From Craspedostauros australis (lineage: Eukaryota; Bacillariophyta; Bacillariophyceae; Mastogloiales; Achnanthaceae): a stretch of DNA of 64,000 nt. The stretch is taken from positions 1,426,001 to 1,490,000 of the forward strand of contig JAMXDE010000013.1 of NCBI GenBank assembly GCA_026770025.1, read 5' to 3'. Each line of letters begins with the position of its first letter. Position 1 is the stretch's first letter. This document shows positions 1-10,961 of this stretch, one piece after another. The notes under the pieces were generated by a model. That model was given only the letters and a program-made list of their open reading frames with translations. It searched no databases and had not been told where the DNA came from. Both the position numbers and the translations under genes were made by a program.

Positions 1-91
1 GTCCTCTGTGCAGCGTGACGAGAAGCCTCGGCAATGTCAATAGACTAGAATAGAAAAATAGAGTACTGCCGCGCATGGCATGGCATGCGAT

Positions 92-697
92 TCACCACAA
101 CATTTCCAAATCCGGCTTGAGAGGCAGATCCACGGCGTATCGTTCCAGAACGGATTGATCGATGTAATAGAGCATCTCGCTTTCTTCGCCATGCGGATTG
201 TGCACGCCGCGTTGGCATTGACGGCTGCCGTAGGACAGCTCGTCTTCCGTGAGCTGATACAGCACCGTGATGCTGTCCTGATCCAATTCAAACCGATCCT
301 GGTCATCGACGAGGCATTCCAAGGCATTGCCAAAGGCTGGTTCGTGCGTCCATATGGACAATCGTTCCAATCGCCCATCTTCTTGCATGGCGCCGCACTG
401 GATGTCGTCATTTTTGCGATAGACGACGACATCCATATCGAGCAAAGTGGAGAGATCGATGTCATTGGCATTGGTTGCGTCGTCGTCATCTGGCATGGCA
501 GCCGTGCCCAGCGGCAATTGATGACGCGTTCGTGCCATTGTTGGTGCGAATGTTGCTGCTGCTGCTGCTGCTGTTGCTGATGATGATGGCGGAATCCATG
601 CTGTGATGATCTGTATTTGCAGAAGAAGGAGGATGCAGCACAGAAGGCTGACGGAAGAATGAGATGTTGGAGACATCGGAGGCCGTGGTCGCTTCAT
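92..697 (-). CDS. Hypothetical exported, probably plastid-targeted protein (201 aa)
   Basis: The reading frame opens with a hydrophobic signal peptide (about residues 17-34) ending in ITAW-IPP. This resembles the diatom plastid motif ASAFAP, in which an aromatic residue follows the cleavage site. An Ala/Thr-rich transit-like stretch follows, then an acidic region with DDDD and the sequence LSTLLDMDVVVYRK. The body (about residues 75-201) is compact and acidic, ends in DLPLKPDLEMLW, and shows no family I recognise. A CTG/CAG run near 552-572 encodes the poly-alanine after the signal. It is transcribed away from the PDZ gene at 1714, with about 1 kb between the two starts. Plastid targeting is inferred from the N-terminus only; ordinary secretion is the alternative. 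Confidence 0.6.
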   Translation of the reverse strand: MKRPRPPMSPTSHSSVSLLCCILLLLQIQIITAWIPPSSSATAAAAAATFAPTMARTRHQLPLGTAAMPDDDDATNANDIDLSTLLDMDVVVYRKNDDIQCGAMQEDGRLERLSIWTHEPAFGNALECLVDDQDRFELDQDSITVLYQLTEDELSYGSRQCQRGVHNPHGEESEMLYYIDQSVLERYAVDLPLKPDLEMLW

Positions 698-1713
698 GTT
701 GTTGTGATGGATTTTCTACAGGTGCAGATAGAGATGACAGTGTGGTAAGGTAGTATTGTTGTATGATAGAATAGTATGGAATATAGCAGTGTGGCAGTGT
801 GGAAGTTGCAGACCCTCCCCTCTGTCGATTGAGTTGGGTTGGGTTGAGAGATGTGGCTGCAGGTCAGGGCGATGTCGTTGTGGCGGAGGGAACAAGAGCA
901 AAATGACGTCTCTCACTTCGATTCAAAATGGAATGATTCACGCATGGCAGTCTTGTGTGTACACGTCATCATGTCGAGTTGTTATTGTGACTCAATGGAT
1001 CCACCCATGACTGAAATGAGGCTGACTGGGAACAACGTCAGTACACGTGTTGACGTGATGTGTTGATGACGATGTCAGAACGCTTTGGGTGGTGTGTTCT
1101 CATGTGTCGGTTTGGCTGTCGTTGTTGTGGTTGCGTTGCGCAGAGCCACCGTCATCTCTCTCTTGCGTTGTTGCCGTTGCTGCGGTCGTATCTGTCGGGC
1201 TGAGCTGAGGTTGTCTGTGCCAGGCAATCATGACCAACACAGAGACCACAACAGCAAACAATCCACCATCTGGCTGCCAGCTCCGTCGCAACCCTCTCAT
1301 AGACGATCACATCATAGACGATCTCATCATCATCCACAACAACTGCAACAATCGAATTCGCAGTCGACGTTGTCCCTCACAACACTCTTCGAAGTACTCG
1401 TTCTCATACTCGCACTCGTTTTCGCACTCGTTCTCGTACTTGCAGCAACACACTCATCTGTGATTGATTGAGCTCGCTTTGCGTCCACCCTCAGCATCCA
1501 CAAATTCATCAACCCATCCAACAACTCCCTTTCCGTCGTCAACTCGCACCTCCAAACGCAACGCAACGTAACACAAGCTACTCCGCTGTACTCCACAACT
1601 ATATACTCTGCAAACCCACAGACGACGTGCAACAAAGCTATCGCTATCTTTCGACTCAACCCAACTCAACTCTATTCTGCAACACCACCAACAACAACAA
1701 ACAATCCATCACA
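698..1713. other. Intergenic region between divergent genes
   Basis: This is about 1 kb between two divergently transcribed genes, so it should contain both promoters. I see no coding signal: frames on both strands are short and low-complexity. There are degenerate short repeats, such as CATAGACGATC twice near 1300-1325 and runs of CTCGTTCTCGTACT-type units at 1388-1440. The stretch just before 1714 is rich in CAAC and CCAC, a composition seen before several starts in this window. Confidence 0.5.
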
Positions 1714-2662
1714 ATGAAGACCACCGCCACAATCCTCCTCGCCACCGCAGCCACCGCGAACGGCTTCACAGTCAAGCCTGCCCAGTCCAGCACGAGCAGC
1801 ACGGCCCTCTACGGACTGTTTGATGGAGTCAAGGATGCCTTCGGTGCACCAGCCCTGGAGCGATCCAAGATCGATTCCGAACGTGAAACACCCATCGATC
1901 GATGGATGGGATGGAGCGTCGTTTCGGAGAATGAGCAGCAGCAACAACAGCAGCAGCAACAGCAGAGCATGGGATCAGGTGGGTTTCCGACTATCATTCG
2001 TTGTTGTGTGTTGTGGCGTCGTGTGTTATTGCGATGGTGCTGTGCAGATCACACGGCAATGCAATGGAGTGTAATGCCTGGGTTGGTTCGCTTTTCGCCA
2101 TGTGTATGCGTGTGGATGAGGTACTTTGTGCCATGCTCGTACCATACATTGTACATTCGCATCACCTTGTCAGCTTTTTCCAGCTTGGCTCATCCAATCT
2201 CACTCGTCTCTCTCTCTCTTCGCACTCTGAACACACAATGAAACACCCACAATCCAACCACCACATTCCCATGCATGCCCAACGCAACACCCAGACTTCG
2301 TCGACTCCATGGACGAGACCAACTACGTCGGCGTCGTGCTGAAAAAGCCAATGGGCATCGTCTTCGAAGAAAATGACGCAAAGTTCGGCGGCATCTTCAT
2401 CCAATCCATCAAGGAGGACGGCGCCGCCGCGGCCAACGGCAGCCTCAAGGACGGCGATCAGCTCGTTGCCGTCGGCACGACCAAGGTCAGCGGCATGTCC
2501 TTCGACGATGCCCTCGGTGCCATCATCGATTCTCCGGATGAGGAGATCAAGCTCACCCTCTTCCGCGGAAACGCCAAGCAGTTTTACGGACCCACAGGAC
2601 CCAGCGTCGAATGGTTGGATCAGCTTTGCGCAAAGGGTGGCGTGGAGGTCGCATCGGCGTAA
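1714..2662 (+). CDS. Plastid-targeted PDZ-domain protein, two exons (210 aa)
   Basis: The model is join(1714..1978, 2295..2662). The donor is CAG|GTGGGT, the acceptor is CCCAG|AC, and the split codon becomes Asp with the frame preserved. The start is preceded by ACAATG, and the protein begins with a signal peptide ending in ANGF-TV, a diatom plastid junction. A glutamine run (about residues 74-84) comes just before the intron. Exon 2 encodes one PDZ domain (about residues 97-180): the peptide-binding loop reads [10 protein letters not shown], followed by GGIFIQSI and [13 protein letters not shown] domains bind C-terminal peptides, so a scaffold or protease-adaptor role in the plastid is likely, but the partner is unknown. 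The Gln run is probably length-variable. Confidence 0.82.
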
Positions 2663-3342
2663 GGATCCGTATTGTTCTACTATGTAGAACATACTGGACT
2701 GCAATCTAGCGCATCGTCCTTGCTTTCGTTAGATATGATACCACATTCGAGGGAGTCGAACTGAGAACAATACCCTCACACTATTACCATCACCACATAG
2801 CACACCAAACTACCTACAAAAACACAATGCTATGTTCCTTCATGAATATTTTTGAATAGAATTCATGAAAGTAGATCAAGTCGGATAGTCCAACCCGCAT
2901 TTCGCAGAAATCAATTCAAACAGCATCTGACATCATAGTTTCCGGTTCAAGACCGCAGAAAGCAAGCCTGAAGCAACTTGTGGAATCATCGAAGAGTGTG
3001 GTAACACTGTCCTACACTATTTGTTCTCCTCACAACCATCTGTACTTTCAACAGGCAATGTTGGTGAAAGGAACATGGATCGCACGAGAATCCTGTTCAT
3101 GGTTCTTTTCCAAAGTTGCTCTGGACCGTCCGACGCACTGCGTACTCTACTCGACTCTACTTGTACGAGTATGCCTATGTCCGGATATACTGTTCTTGAT
3201 GACGATGATGTAGTTTGTTGATGGATAGCTTTCATTTTATTCGTAGAAATGGAACTGTGCGGTAGTTGCGCGATTGTGCATGGCATCAGCAATGTATCGC
3301 AATACATGGCAATACGCCACACCAATCCCTGCTGCATCGCAT
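2663..3342. other. Intergenic region between convergent genes
   Basis: This 680-bp stretch separates the 3' ends of the PDZ gene (+) and the PsbQ-like gene (-), so it should hold both terminators. Open frames on both strands are short and lack homology I can recognise. A small inverted repeat, ATTCATGAAAG against CTTCATGAATAT, lies at about 2838-2872. Confidence 0.45.
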
Positions 3343-3933
3343 CTAATGCGACGCGACGTAGGCCGCGATCTTCTCATCCTGCACACCCGACTCCTCGAGG
3401 AACTTTCCGATAAGACCCTGCGCCTTCTTGATGCGCGCGATGGCGTCGGCCTGCGCTGTGGCATCGGCCATGCCGCCCGACATGATGGTCTCCGTGGAGC
3501 CCACCAAGGTGCAGGCCTGACGCACGTATCCCACGCGGGCATCCTTGTCGCCGCCCTTCTTGATGAGCTTGAGCACGTAATTCTTGGCGTAGCCAGGGTA
3601 GAAGTTGGGGTCCTTGTTGAACATGCGCACGCCTTCCAATCCGGATTCGATGGTGTCGGCGTTCTCGAATTTGCCGATCAGCCTGTCGAGGGACATGCCG
3701 AGGTAGTAGATCTGCTTGAGGTCATCGAATTTGGGCTGGTACTCGGCGAAGGCTGGCAGCGGGGTGGCGGCCGCGGCGACGGTGGCAGTCGTGATGGTTG
3801 CCAGCATGGCGCGGCGGTCGACGACGGCCTGCAGCTGGGTGGAGGAGGACTGGGCCGTCTGGACGGATGGTCCGACGGAGAAGGCCTGGGAGACGGCCAG
3901 GGTGGAGGCGATGACGGCGGCAGCGAGCTTCAT
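3343..3933 (-). CDS. PsbQ-like photosystem II extrinsic protein of the thylakoid lumen (196 aa)
   Basis: I chose the internal ATG at 3933 because it gives a clean tripartite targeting sequence. First comes a signal peptide ending in SQAF-SVGP, the diatom plastid motif. A Ser/Gln-rich transit region follows, then a Tat-type thylakoid signal with DRRAML (Arg 40-41) and a hydrophobic stretch ending in AFA at residue 63. The mature part (about 133 aa) is all-helical in character and contains GLEGVRMFNKDPNFYPGYA. It matches my memory of PsbQ'/Psb31-type oxygen-evolving subunits that stabilise the manganese cluster in diatoms. Which of these two is uncertain, and another lumenal protein is possible. 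The leader contains a short tandem repeat of AATAGAATTGT near 3953-3985. Confidence 0.66.
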   Translation of the reverse strand: MKLAAAVIASTLAVSQAFSVGPSVQTAQSSSTQLQAVVDRRAMLATITTATVAAAATPLPAFAEYQPKFDDLKQIYYLGMSLDRLIGKFENADTIESGLEGVRMFNKDPNFYPGYAKNYVLKLIKKGGDKDARVGYVRQACTLVGSTETIMSGGMADATAQADAIARIKKAQGLIGKFLEESGVQDEKIAAYVASH

Positions 3934-4349
3934 GGTTTCTGTTGGTTTGATAATAGAATTGTAATAGAATTGTAATCGAATTGTGTTGTGATTGGAAGTT
4001 GACAGCGCCGAAGAGAACATCGGAAGCGGTCATGGATCCATCGACCGATCAACCGATCTTCAGCGTCGCCACCAACAACGACAAAGCAGAGAGACGGACA
4101 CAGCAACACAACGAAGAAGAAAGAAGGCGATGAACCGAACAACCCAAAAGATACGAAACAAATCCAACCACATGCGAAGTCAACATGCGTCAGATTCGCC
4201 ATACGGACAGACATGCAGACGGAGCGTTCGCAAAACGGCGTCAACAAACAGCTTGTTCGTGGGTGCCAGCATGGTACAGATCCAAACTAGAGAGAGCACA
4301 CATGGCGATGCGGTTGCACTCGTGCCAAAATCAATGATTCATAATGTTA
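3934..4349. promoter_or_regulatory. Upstream region of the PsbQ-like gene
   Basis: This segment lies immediately 5' of the minus-strand PsbQ-like gene and probably contains its promoter and leader. Nothing coding is evident. I see no unambiguous TATA or initiator element, only A-rich minus-strand leader sequence and the ATAGAATTGTA repeat near the start codon. Confidence 0.35.
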
Positions 4350-4981
4350 CATATTACTCCGTTCCGAAATGATTGCAACTTATCGTTTTTGTCATCGGTT
4401 CGACACCGTGTCGTAGTGGCCAACTTTGGGAGCTGCGGGAGACCCTTTTCCCAGTTGCCTCCCACCCTGGTCTGACGCATCCTTGTTGACCTTCGGTATC
4501 CATCGGAGTACCATCAATAATTGGTATACTAATGAGTGTAGATACCATTTAAACCGTACCATACAAACAGAGAACAGCATCTCCACATTTAGACTGCTTG
4601 TCTGTTGCCGTGCTCCACCTTTCTGTCATTGAAAGACTTTCCAAGAGTTGGTTCGTGTGCCTTCACTTGTCCGATTGGTTGGACGGTTAATTCTTATCGT
4701 GACGTCACACTCTGTTCCGTAAGTCCAAATCATCCTCCGGTTTCACAGGCGAAATACAACGTGGTACAACATGCGAAGGACGACGCAATGACAAAATCAC
4801 GAAACATCGATTTTCTATTTGACATTTTATTTGTGTTCACAAGTACGCAATCGCTATTTGTTTGAAGGGAAACATGAGAACTCCCCTCGTGTTGTGGACA
4901 TCGGTGTCTTCGTGACCTGTCGCACCAAATAAGAGCTTTGACATAACGCTACGACCCAACCAGCCAATCATGATGGTTGGA
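4350..4981 (+). repeat. Dispersed repeat R1, copy 1
   Basis: About 630 bp matches 61618-62273 with many scattered differences. Shared blocks include GGTTCGACACCGTGTCG, CCCACCCTGGTCTGACGCAT and GAGAACTCCCCTCGTG. One edge reads TA-CTCCGTTCCGAAATGATT, close to the Stowaway/Tc1-mariner MITE terminus known from plants, with a flanking TA. An isolated, inverted copy of this terminus sits at 19258-19298. No protein is encoded. It is probably a non-autonomous DNA transposon or a fragment of one. I could not find the matching inverted terminus at the other edge. Confidence 0.6.
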
Positions 4982-5512
4982 TTAAACAGTACTACTCCGC
5001 TCGCACGAGTTTGCAGCACCTTGCCGGCTCGCAGTTCGGTTGGTTGCCGTTCAGTGTTTTGGGAGCCGCGGCAATTTTGGAGAGACCCCTTCGCAATGAC
5101 GTTCCCGGCAAGCCTGACAGGTTGTCAAGTTGCTGGACATGATGACGTGGGTTGAAATGTCTGCGACCTCTGATCTCTCTTCGAGCTCCTTTGTGTATAC
5201 CATGTATTGAGTACCTTGTTATGATACTACAAAATCGATGCGATACCATTCGTATAGAGCATGCGCCTCATCCGGCACACTCAGTTTATCTTCGACAGTG
5301 AATCGGGTTCTCCACTATTCTCCCGTGCGTGCCTACTGTGACGAAGTAGACTAAAATACATAGGCACATCCATGTACACAGCGCACTGCTCATTGCGCAC
5401 TCCTACCTTCGTCAGACTCAACTGAAAGGCAATGCGTCACTTTGCACCATACTAGCATCATCCATGGCATCCATGTTGGTACCTGCTTCCTGCTCGTGTC
5501 ATCCTCGTGGTC
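4982..5512. other. Unassigned non-coding stretch left of Copia element 1
   Basis: About 530 bp between R1 and the left LTR of the Copia element. I see no reading frame with protein character, and I did not find the sequence elsewhere in the window. Confidence 0.3.
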
Positions 5513-6318
5513 TGTTGGCAAGTTCCGCTCACGGAAGCCTACGATCATGGAAGACGGTGTTGTTGATAGCTGGTCTGTTTGCAATTTCATTAGTTGAGCA
5601 CTCCAATCCTCTTGGTGTCTCAGTTGTCTTGCCCGATGCTCTCGGCACGTTTGTCAATCTCGTAGATTGGATGGTCCGACTATGAGTCGGTACGCGAGAT
5701 GCTCTCTCGCTCCTCTCTGTATTCTCTCTCTCTCTCGATATCGTGTGCTTGTGCTACATGAAACTCCACGTTCGATGCGTGCTCTGCATTTGACACTCTG
5801 TTCGTTCACTACTGGCTCCTACTCCACAAGTACTTACCATTTGAACTTCACCTCCTGTATTCATGATCTTGATGCCCTTCGGTCATCGGATCTTCATCTC
5901 CTGCTCTGACCTGGAGACAGATGTCGACGTGGTGACACGATGACATCCTGTCGACGTCAGTAGGTGTCCTTCTGCTCTCCAGATGTCACGTTCCGTCGAT
6001 GATGCGATGGTCTCTCAGATGATATCGTCATCTGAGGTTTAGTTGGGAAGCACTTCGAGATTCACTCGATACCATACATTTCCATTGATGGATGGACAGA
6101 CAATGTTCCTGATTCTCTCAGAAATCACTGATTGCAAATCTCCTCCAGAAATCCTGCTCCTTTTCATGTGTCCGAATTCGTGATGTGATTTTGGCAAATC
6201 ACAGTATACTATCGACACGAGTGTAGTTATACCGTCCAAGTGCGTATGAGAGAATAGCGGGTGAACGATGCACATATACATGTACATCTCGACATATACT
6301 CACATGTACATCTCGACA
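5513..6318 (-). repeat. 3' LTR (A) of Copia element 1
   Basis: The repeat is bounded by TGTTGGCAAGTTCCGCTCAC on the left (plus strand) and ATGTACATCTCGACA on the right. On the coding strand it therefore runs from TGTCGAGATG to TTGCCAACA, with TGT...ACA ends. It is much closer to the solo LTR at 41102-41912 than to its partner LTR at 10962. It contains a CT-rich run (5710-5740) and paired ATGTACATCTCGACA units at its right edge. Confidence 0.85.
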
Positions 6319-6338
6319 CCCTTCCTGTGTGCATTCGG

Positions 6339-8813
6339 TCATTCGAATGTTCTCGATGTGTCAAGGTACGACTTCTCGTGCTCACGTTGCAAGTCGGCCT
6401 TGATGTTCTTGGTGAATCCGTCGCTTGTGTTCTGCTCGGATTTGACGAAAATGATTTCGATGGTTTTGTTGATTACCATGTTCCTCACGTAGTGATGGCG
6501 CACGTCGATGTGCCGCGATCGTTGGGATGTTGATGGGTTCTTGGCGATGAAGATCGCTCCGATGTTGTCCACACGGACCTTGATCGGCGTCTTCACTGGG
6601 ACGCCCACACTTTCGAGTAGCTGTACGACGAAGAAGATTTCCTTTGCCGCTTCAGAAAGGGCAACGTATTCTGCTTCGGATGAGCTGAGTGTGACGGCCT
6701 TCTGTGCCTTGGATCGCCAAAGGATTGGCACCTTGCACAGGTATAGGATGAACCCTCCTACGCTGATTCTCGTGTTCTTGTCTCCTGCGTATTCGCTATC
6801 GCAAAAGAGCTCCATGTCCCAGCCGTCGTTGTCTGGACGCGCTGGATGGATCTTCAATCCATAGTCCTTTGTATCAATCACGTACTTGATGATCCGATAC
6901 ATCTCCTTCATTGCAGCCTTGGTGGGCCCGATCAATACCTTGGAGAGTTCCCTCACAGGGTTCGCGATATCTGGTCGCGAGTGCTTGATGAGGAAGAGTA
7001 GCATACCGACGCCTTGGCGGTATTTGGCATGTTCTTCCGATCCGACCTTTTGCAGTCCGTTATCTTCGGATGGTCGTACGATGATTTGACCCGGGGTTCC
7101 CAGTGTCGCGTAGCGTTGCATCTTCTCAACCTTGGTTCCAAACTCTTCGATAAGATGTCGGATGAGATGTGGTTGACGCAATGTCGCTCTGGTCTTGTCG
7201 TGGTTCAACTCAATGTTGCAGCTGAGGTAATCTCCGAGTCCACGCTCGATTGTTACCTTGAATTTGCTGCCTTGGATGTCCTTCAGAAATGTCTCCAGTG
7301 CCTTGGAGTCTCCGCAGCAAAAGCAATCGTCCACATAGATGGCCACGATCATGCTTCCTTTGTACGTCTTCCTGTAGAACAGGCACGGGTCTGCTGCGCT
7401 CTGTTCGAAGTTGATATTCTTGAGGGTCGATACCAACATCTTGAACCATTGCCTGGCGCTCTGTACAAGTCCGTAGATTGGCTTGTGTAGGGTCAGGGCT
7501 TCGTCTGGTTGATGATCCATCCTGTTGGGACAGTTCATGTAGATCTCCTTGTCGAGGTCTCCATGTAGGAATGCCGTTACGACATCGACGAGTGCGCAGT
7601 TCATCTTCTTGATCAGCATGATCACCATCATGACCCGATAGGTCACGTCATGGATGACGGGCGAGTAATGCTCTTGGAAGTCTACTCCTGCGACTTGTGA
7701 GTAGCCACATGCAACGAGCCGCGCTCGATGTGTGCCGTCGCGTTTCATCTTGAAGAGCCATTTGCATTTGCAGCATCTGCGGCCGTGCGGGATGGCGTCT
7801 CATTTGATCTTGCTGTACACCTTGCATGTATCCATGGAGTCAAACTCCTTTTTGATGGCTGCTCGATATCCCTTTCGATGACTGGGATCTGGGTTATTGA
7901 AGGCTCCATCGAATGTCGTTGGTTCGATGTGCTTCTCTGGTTCTTCGTTCTGGTCCTGCATCGACAATCCGATATCGATCGCTGGTGTCTTGGTGATGAT
8001 TGTGTTCATCCCGTATAGTTCTGTTGTGCTATGATGAGTGATCTCGATCTCTTCATCTTCATCTAGGAATTTTTCATCGTCTGTAGTGTCGTTGTTGGAC
8101 TCGTCGGATATCTCATCGCTCAGTTCGTCACTGTCTTCATTGGATGATGATTTGCTCTCATAGCCTTCCTCCTTTCGACCTCGTTCGTTGAAGTCTGCGA
8201 GCTCACGCAGAGCTCTGGGAATATTCTTTCCTGTAGTAGGCTTGGGATTAGCTTCTCCCTTCCTGCCTTGTGCTTTGTGACGTCGGATCCTCTCCTTTCT
8301 GTCTATGTCACGTTTGCTTGGTTTTGTTGGTGGAGGTCTTGATGGTGTGTCATGTGTAGACCTTGCTGGTGTGTTCGGAGGAGTGGCACCCATTTCGGCA
8401 TCGGCTTCGTCGCCGGATAGTTGTATGGTGTCATCCTTAGAGCTAGATTCGCTCTGATTCATCTCGTCGTCGATTGGTTGGATCTCCATTCCCTTGTTCT
8501 CATCATCCTCATCATCACTGTCTGATAGGATATGATATGTGTTCGTGTTAGCAAAAGATACTCTCTTCGCTTTTGATGTTTGACGCATTGCCGTCCTTGG
8601 CATCGCTCCCTTCCGTCCGATGGTTGTGAAGCCGTCCGTGTCCGTTGTTCCTGCTTCGTTGGATATGTTCGGTGCTGGTGCCCAGCCACGGAACTGTCCG
8701 TATGGTTGGTTGAGCCATTTGATGTCGCGAGAACAGACCAATGACTTGGTTGATGGTCTGTACATGTTGTATACTCCTGATGCATGTTGGTGTGCATATC
8801 CAATGAACACCAT
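6339..8813 (-). pseudogene. Copia 1 pol: connector, reverse transcriptase and RNase H, one internal stop
   Basis: Reading leftwards, an acidic Ser/Glu-rich connector (8813-7803) is followed by a single TGA at 7802-7800 and then, in the same frame, reverse transcriptase and RNase H. The reverse transcriptase contains RARLVACGYSQVAGVDF and the catalytic IYVDDCFCCG. RNase H shows FCDSEYAGD, SSSEAEYVAL and RHIDVRHHYVRN. Downstream of the stop the frame is open to 6339, so the enzyme region looks intact. The stop is in a context where Copia proteins carry a basic residue (KIK-stop-DAIPHGRRC), so one CGA-to-TGA change would explain it. This enzyme would copy element RNA into DNA in virus-like particles. 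Confidence 0.88.
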
Positions 8814-8893
8814 CTCTTCTCCTCTATTCTTGATTTGGCAGTGATCCTGCCATAGGTAGTCTTCACAACACCCACCTCTCCGAATGTTCTAAG

Positions 8894-9505
8894 TTAATTG
8901 GCATATGGTGGATCGCTGTCGAGGAATTGGCAATGTGGTGACTCCTTCTGGTTCTTCGCTACAGTGATGTTTGCAATGGCAGTGGCAGTGCTCGCAGCGG
9001 CTGCCCACAGGCCATGCCTATACCCTTCGTCGAGCTGTGCTCCGTTGAGCATGGAGCGGATCTTGGTGTAGAGGTACGCGAACTTGCGTTCCACCCTGCC
9101 ATTCTGTTGCGGCGTGTTCGATGCCGTGAATTCGAATTTCACGTTGAGTCCTGCATCGATGAGAGTATCCTGCGTGGATTTGTTCTCTCCGCTGTTGTCA
9201 CCTCGGACGATGATTTGTTGATCACCTGTCTGTGACTTGATGGTCTGGACGAATTGTTTGATGTATCCTGGTTGGTCACTCTTGTTCTTCAGGAAGAAGC
9301 TCCAGCAGTAGTCTGCACAGTCGTTCACAATCAGAGTCCAGTAACGTTTGTCACCAAAACTTATGTGTTTAGTGTAACTAATGTCGATGAAGAAACGTTC
9401 GCCACGGCGAGTTGCTCTTGGGATTGTAGTTTTTGGGATGTTCTTCACTCTCGCATTCGCGACCGCGCAGTCGCGACACACCAGCATCTCGCCAATGATT
9501 TCCAT
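8894..9505 (-). pseudogene. Copia 1 integrase fragment
   Basis: The frame carries the integrase core: FIDISYT (first Asp), RGDNSGEN (second Asp) and NTPQQNGRVERK (catalytic Glu). The GAG-pre-integrase zinc-binding segment lies just upstream in another frame: LGHTPLETMKRTAAQYEW is readable at about 9510-9565. A frameshift therefore separates the two. A second shift, near 8820-8890, separates it from the connector. Integrase inserts the DNA copy into the host genome. It is broken here, although the catalytic residues survive. Confidence 0.85.
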
Positions 9506-9872
9506 TCGTATTGAGCGGCTGTCCGCTTCATGGTCTCGAGTGGTGTGTGGCCAAGCATTCAGTGCAAGCTCACTGCACTCACCTCCTTGGATGGGCCTTT
9601 GATGATGGCTGTGGAAGCCTTGTCATCCTCTCTTGGCGTGATGGGATGCATCTGCACTCCCATGATGAATCCGTTAGATGTGGGGAAGACTCAATCGAAC
9701 ACGATCTTCGTTCCGGATCCGTTGATGATGTCCATCAGAATGCCATTGTTACCAAGCTGGTAACCGTTGTACAGAGCCTTGTTGTTGAGAATAAGCTCAC
9801 TGCTATCTTGGGCGTGTACTTCACATGGTCAAGTCAGATGATGTGACCTGTGTTGTCTTGTTGCTTGACCTG

Positions 9873-10538
9873 TCACCTGATGGAGCCCATCTTGGGAGAG
9901 TCCAGTTTCGTGCTGTCTCCCACTTGTATGAAGGACTTGATGTGCTGCATGTTGAAGACGGCGTCGGAGTTCACGATGTGACACGAGGCTCCGCTGTCAG
10001 CAAGCCAGGTGTCCTTGTTGACCTTGTCTTTGTGCTTGGTGCTCAGCTCGTGGAGCTGCTCCATGGCGGCCGCTGCTATGTCATTGTTGTAGTCTTCATC
10101 GTTGGCATCCTCGTTCCCGTCGTCCATGCCGTGGTTCACGCGGTCGAAGTATGGTTCTCCGACCGCTGATGGGGTCGTGTCTTCTTGATGAGTTCCTGTC
10201 GCCAGATCGTATGGCGTGACTCGTGGTCGCTCGCGCAGGAGTACCAGCATACATCCTCCAAGGATGTAGTACATGGCCATGTCGGAAATTGAATTGTTGT
10301 TGTACTCCCCCAACAATCGGTTGATGACCGATCCGTTGGCGAGAATCTCTTCGATTGATCGGAAGCTCTTGGACAGTATCGTAGCTGTCGCGCACACCCA
10401 TAGGTGTCGCTCTCCCGCATTGGCATCGTCTGAGTACAGATGCATGCCTGCTGTCATCACAGCGTCGTGGATGAGCTGCCATTGCATGATCTCTGCTGTT
10501 GCTGGGGCCCATGGTGTTATGTCAAGTCTGTATGTCAC
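9873..10538 (-). pseudogene. Copia 1 gag and protease fragment
   Basis: The N-terminal part resembles Copia gag of the UBN2 type, with a helical segment around FRSIEEILANGSVINRLL that would form the particle shell. The C-terminal part carries the aspartic protease motif WLADSGASCHIV. An acidic linker with repeated Asp/Asn separates them. A further acidic frame at 10642-10941 probably holds the gag N-terminus, separated by another frameshift. The region 9560-9870 linking protease to integrase is disrupted. Confidence 0.75.
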
Positions 10539-10961
10539 TCTTGTTCCTCTGAACTCTGCAGTCGGTGCGAATGCGGCGTCGGCTGGGTAGGCGACTCGCT
10601 CGTCGGGGTTGAATCCATTTTCTGATTCATCGCCGCTATCTTCATCGAAGATGCCCGTTCTGTTGTTCCTCGCTGCTGTTCATCTCGTCGTCGGAGACGT
10701 CTTCGTTCTTGTTGGGGTCTGTGTCGTTTGCATTCTTGGCAGCTTCTATCTTGATATCGATGGCCTCAGTTCCCATTTCAGCTGCGTCGCCAGATGGATT
10801 GATGATGTCATTCTTGTTGAAGCAGTACTCATAGCTGACTTCACAATGTGGATTGACTTCATGGATGATTGGCTCGTCGCTGAGCAACGCTGGTACGGCC
10901 TCGTCGTCGTGTGCTTCACAAGCCGAGCCGCGGGCTCGCACTGATCTATCGTTTATAAACG

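Noticed and set aside
4396..4412. tRNA B-box-like GGTTCGACACCGTGTCG in R1
   Set aside because: No A box or acceptor stem at the required distance; the element is repeated as part of R1, not as a tRNA gene.
10935..10961. Primer binding site for Copia element 1
   Set aside because: The sequence after the 5' LTR contains a palindrome (CGTTTATAAACG), but I could not match it to a tRNA, so no site is called.
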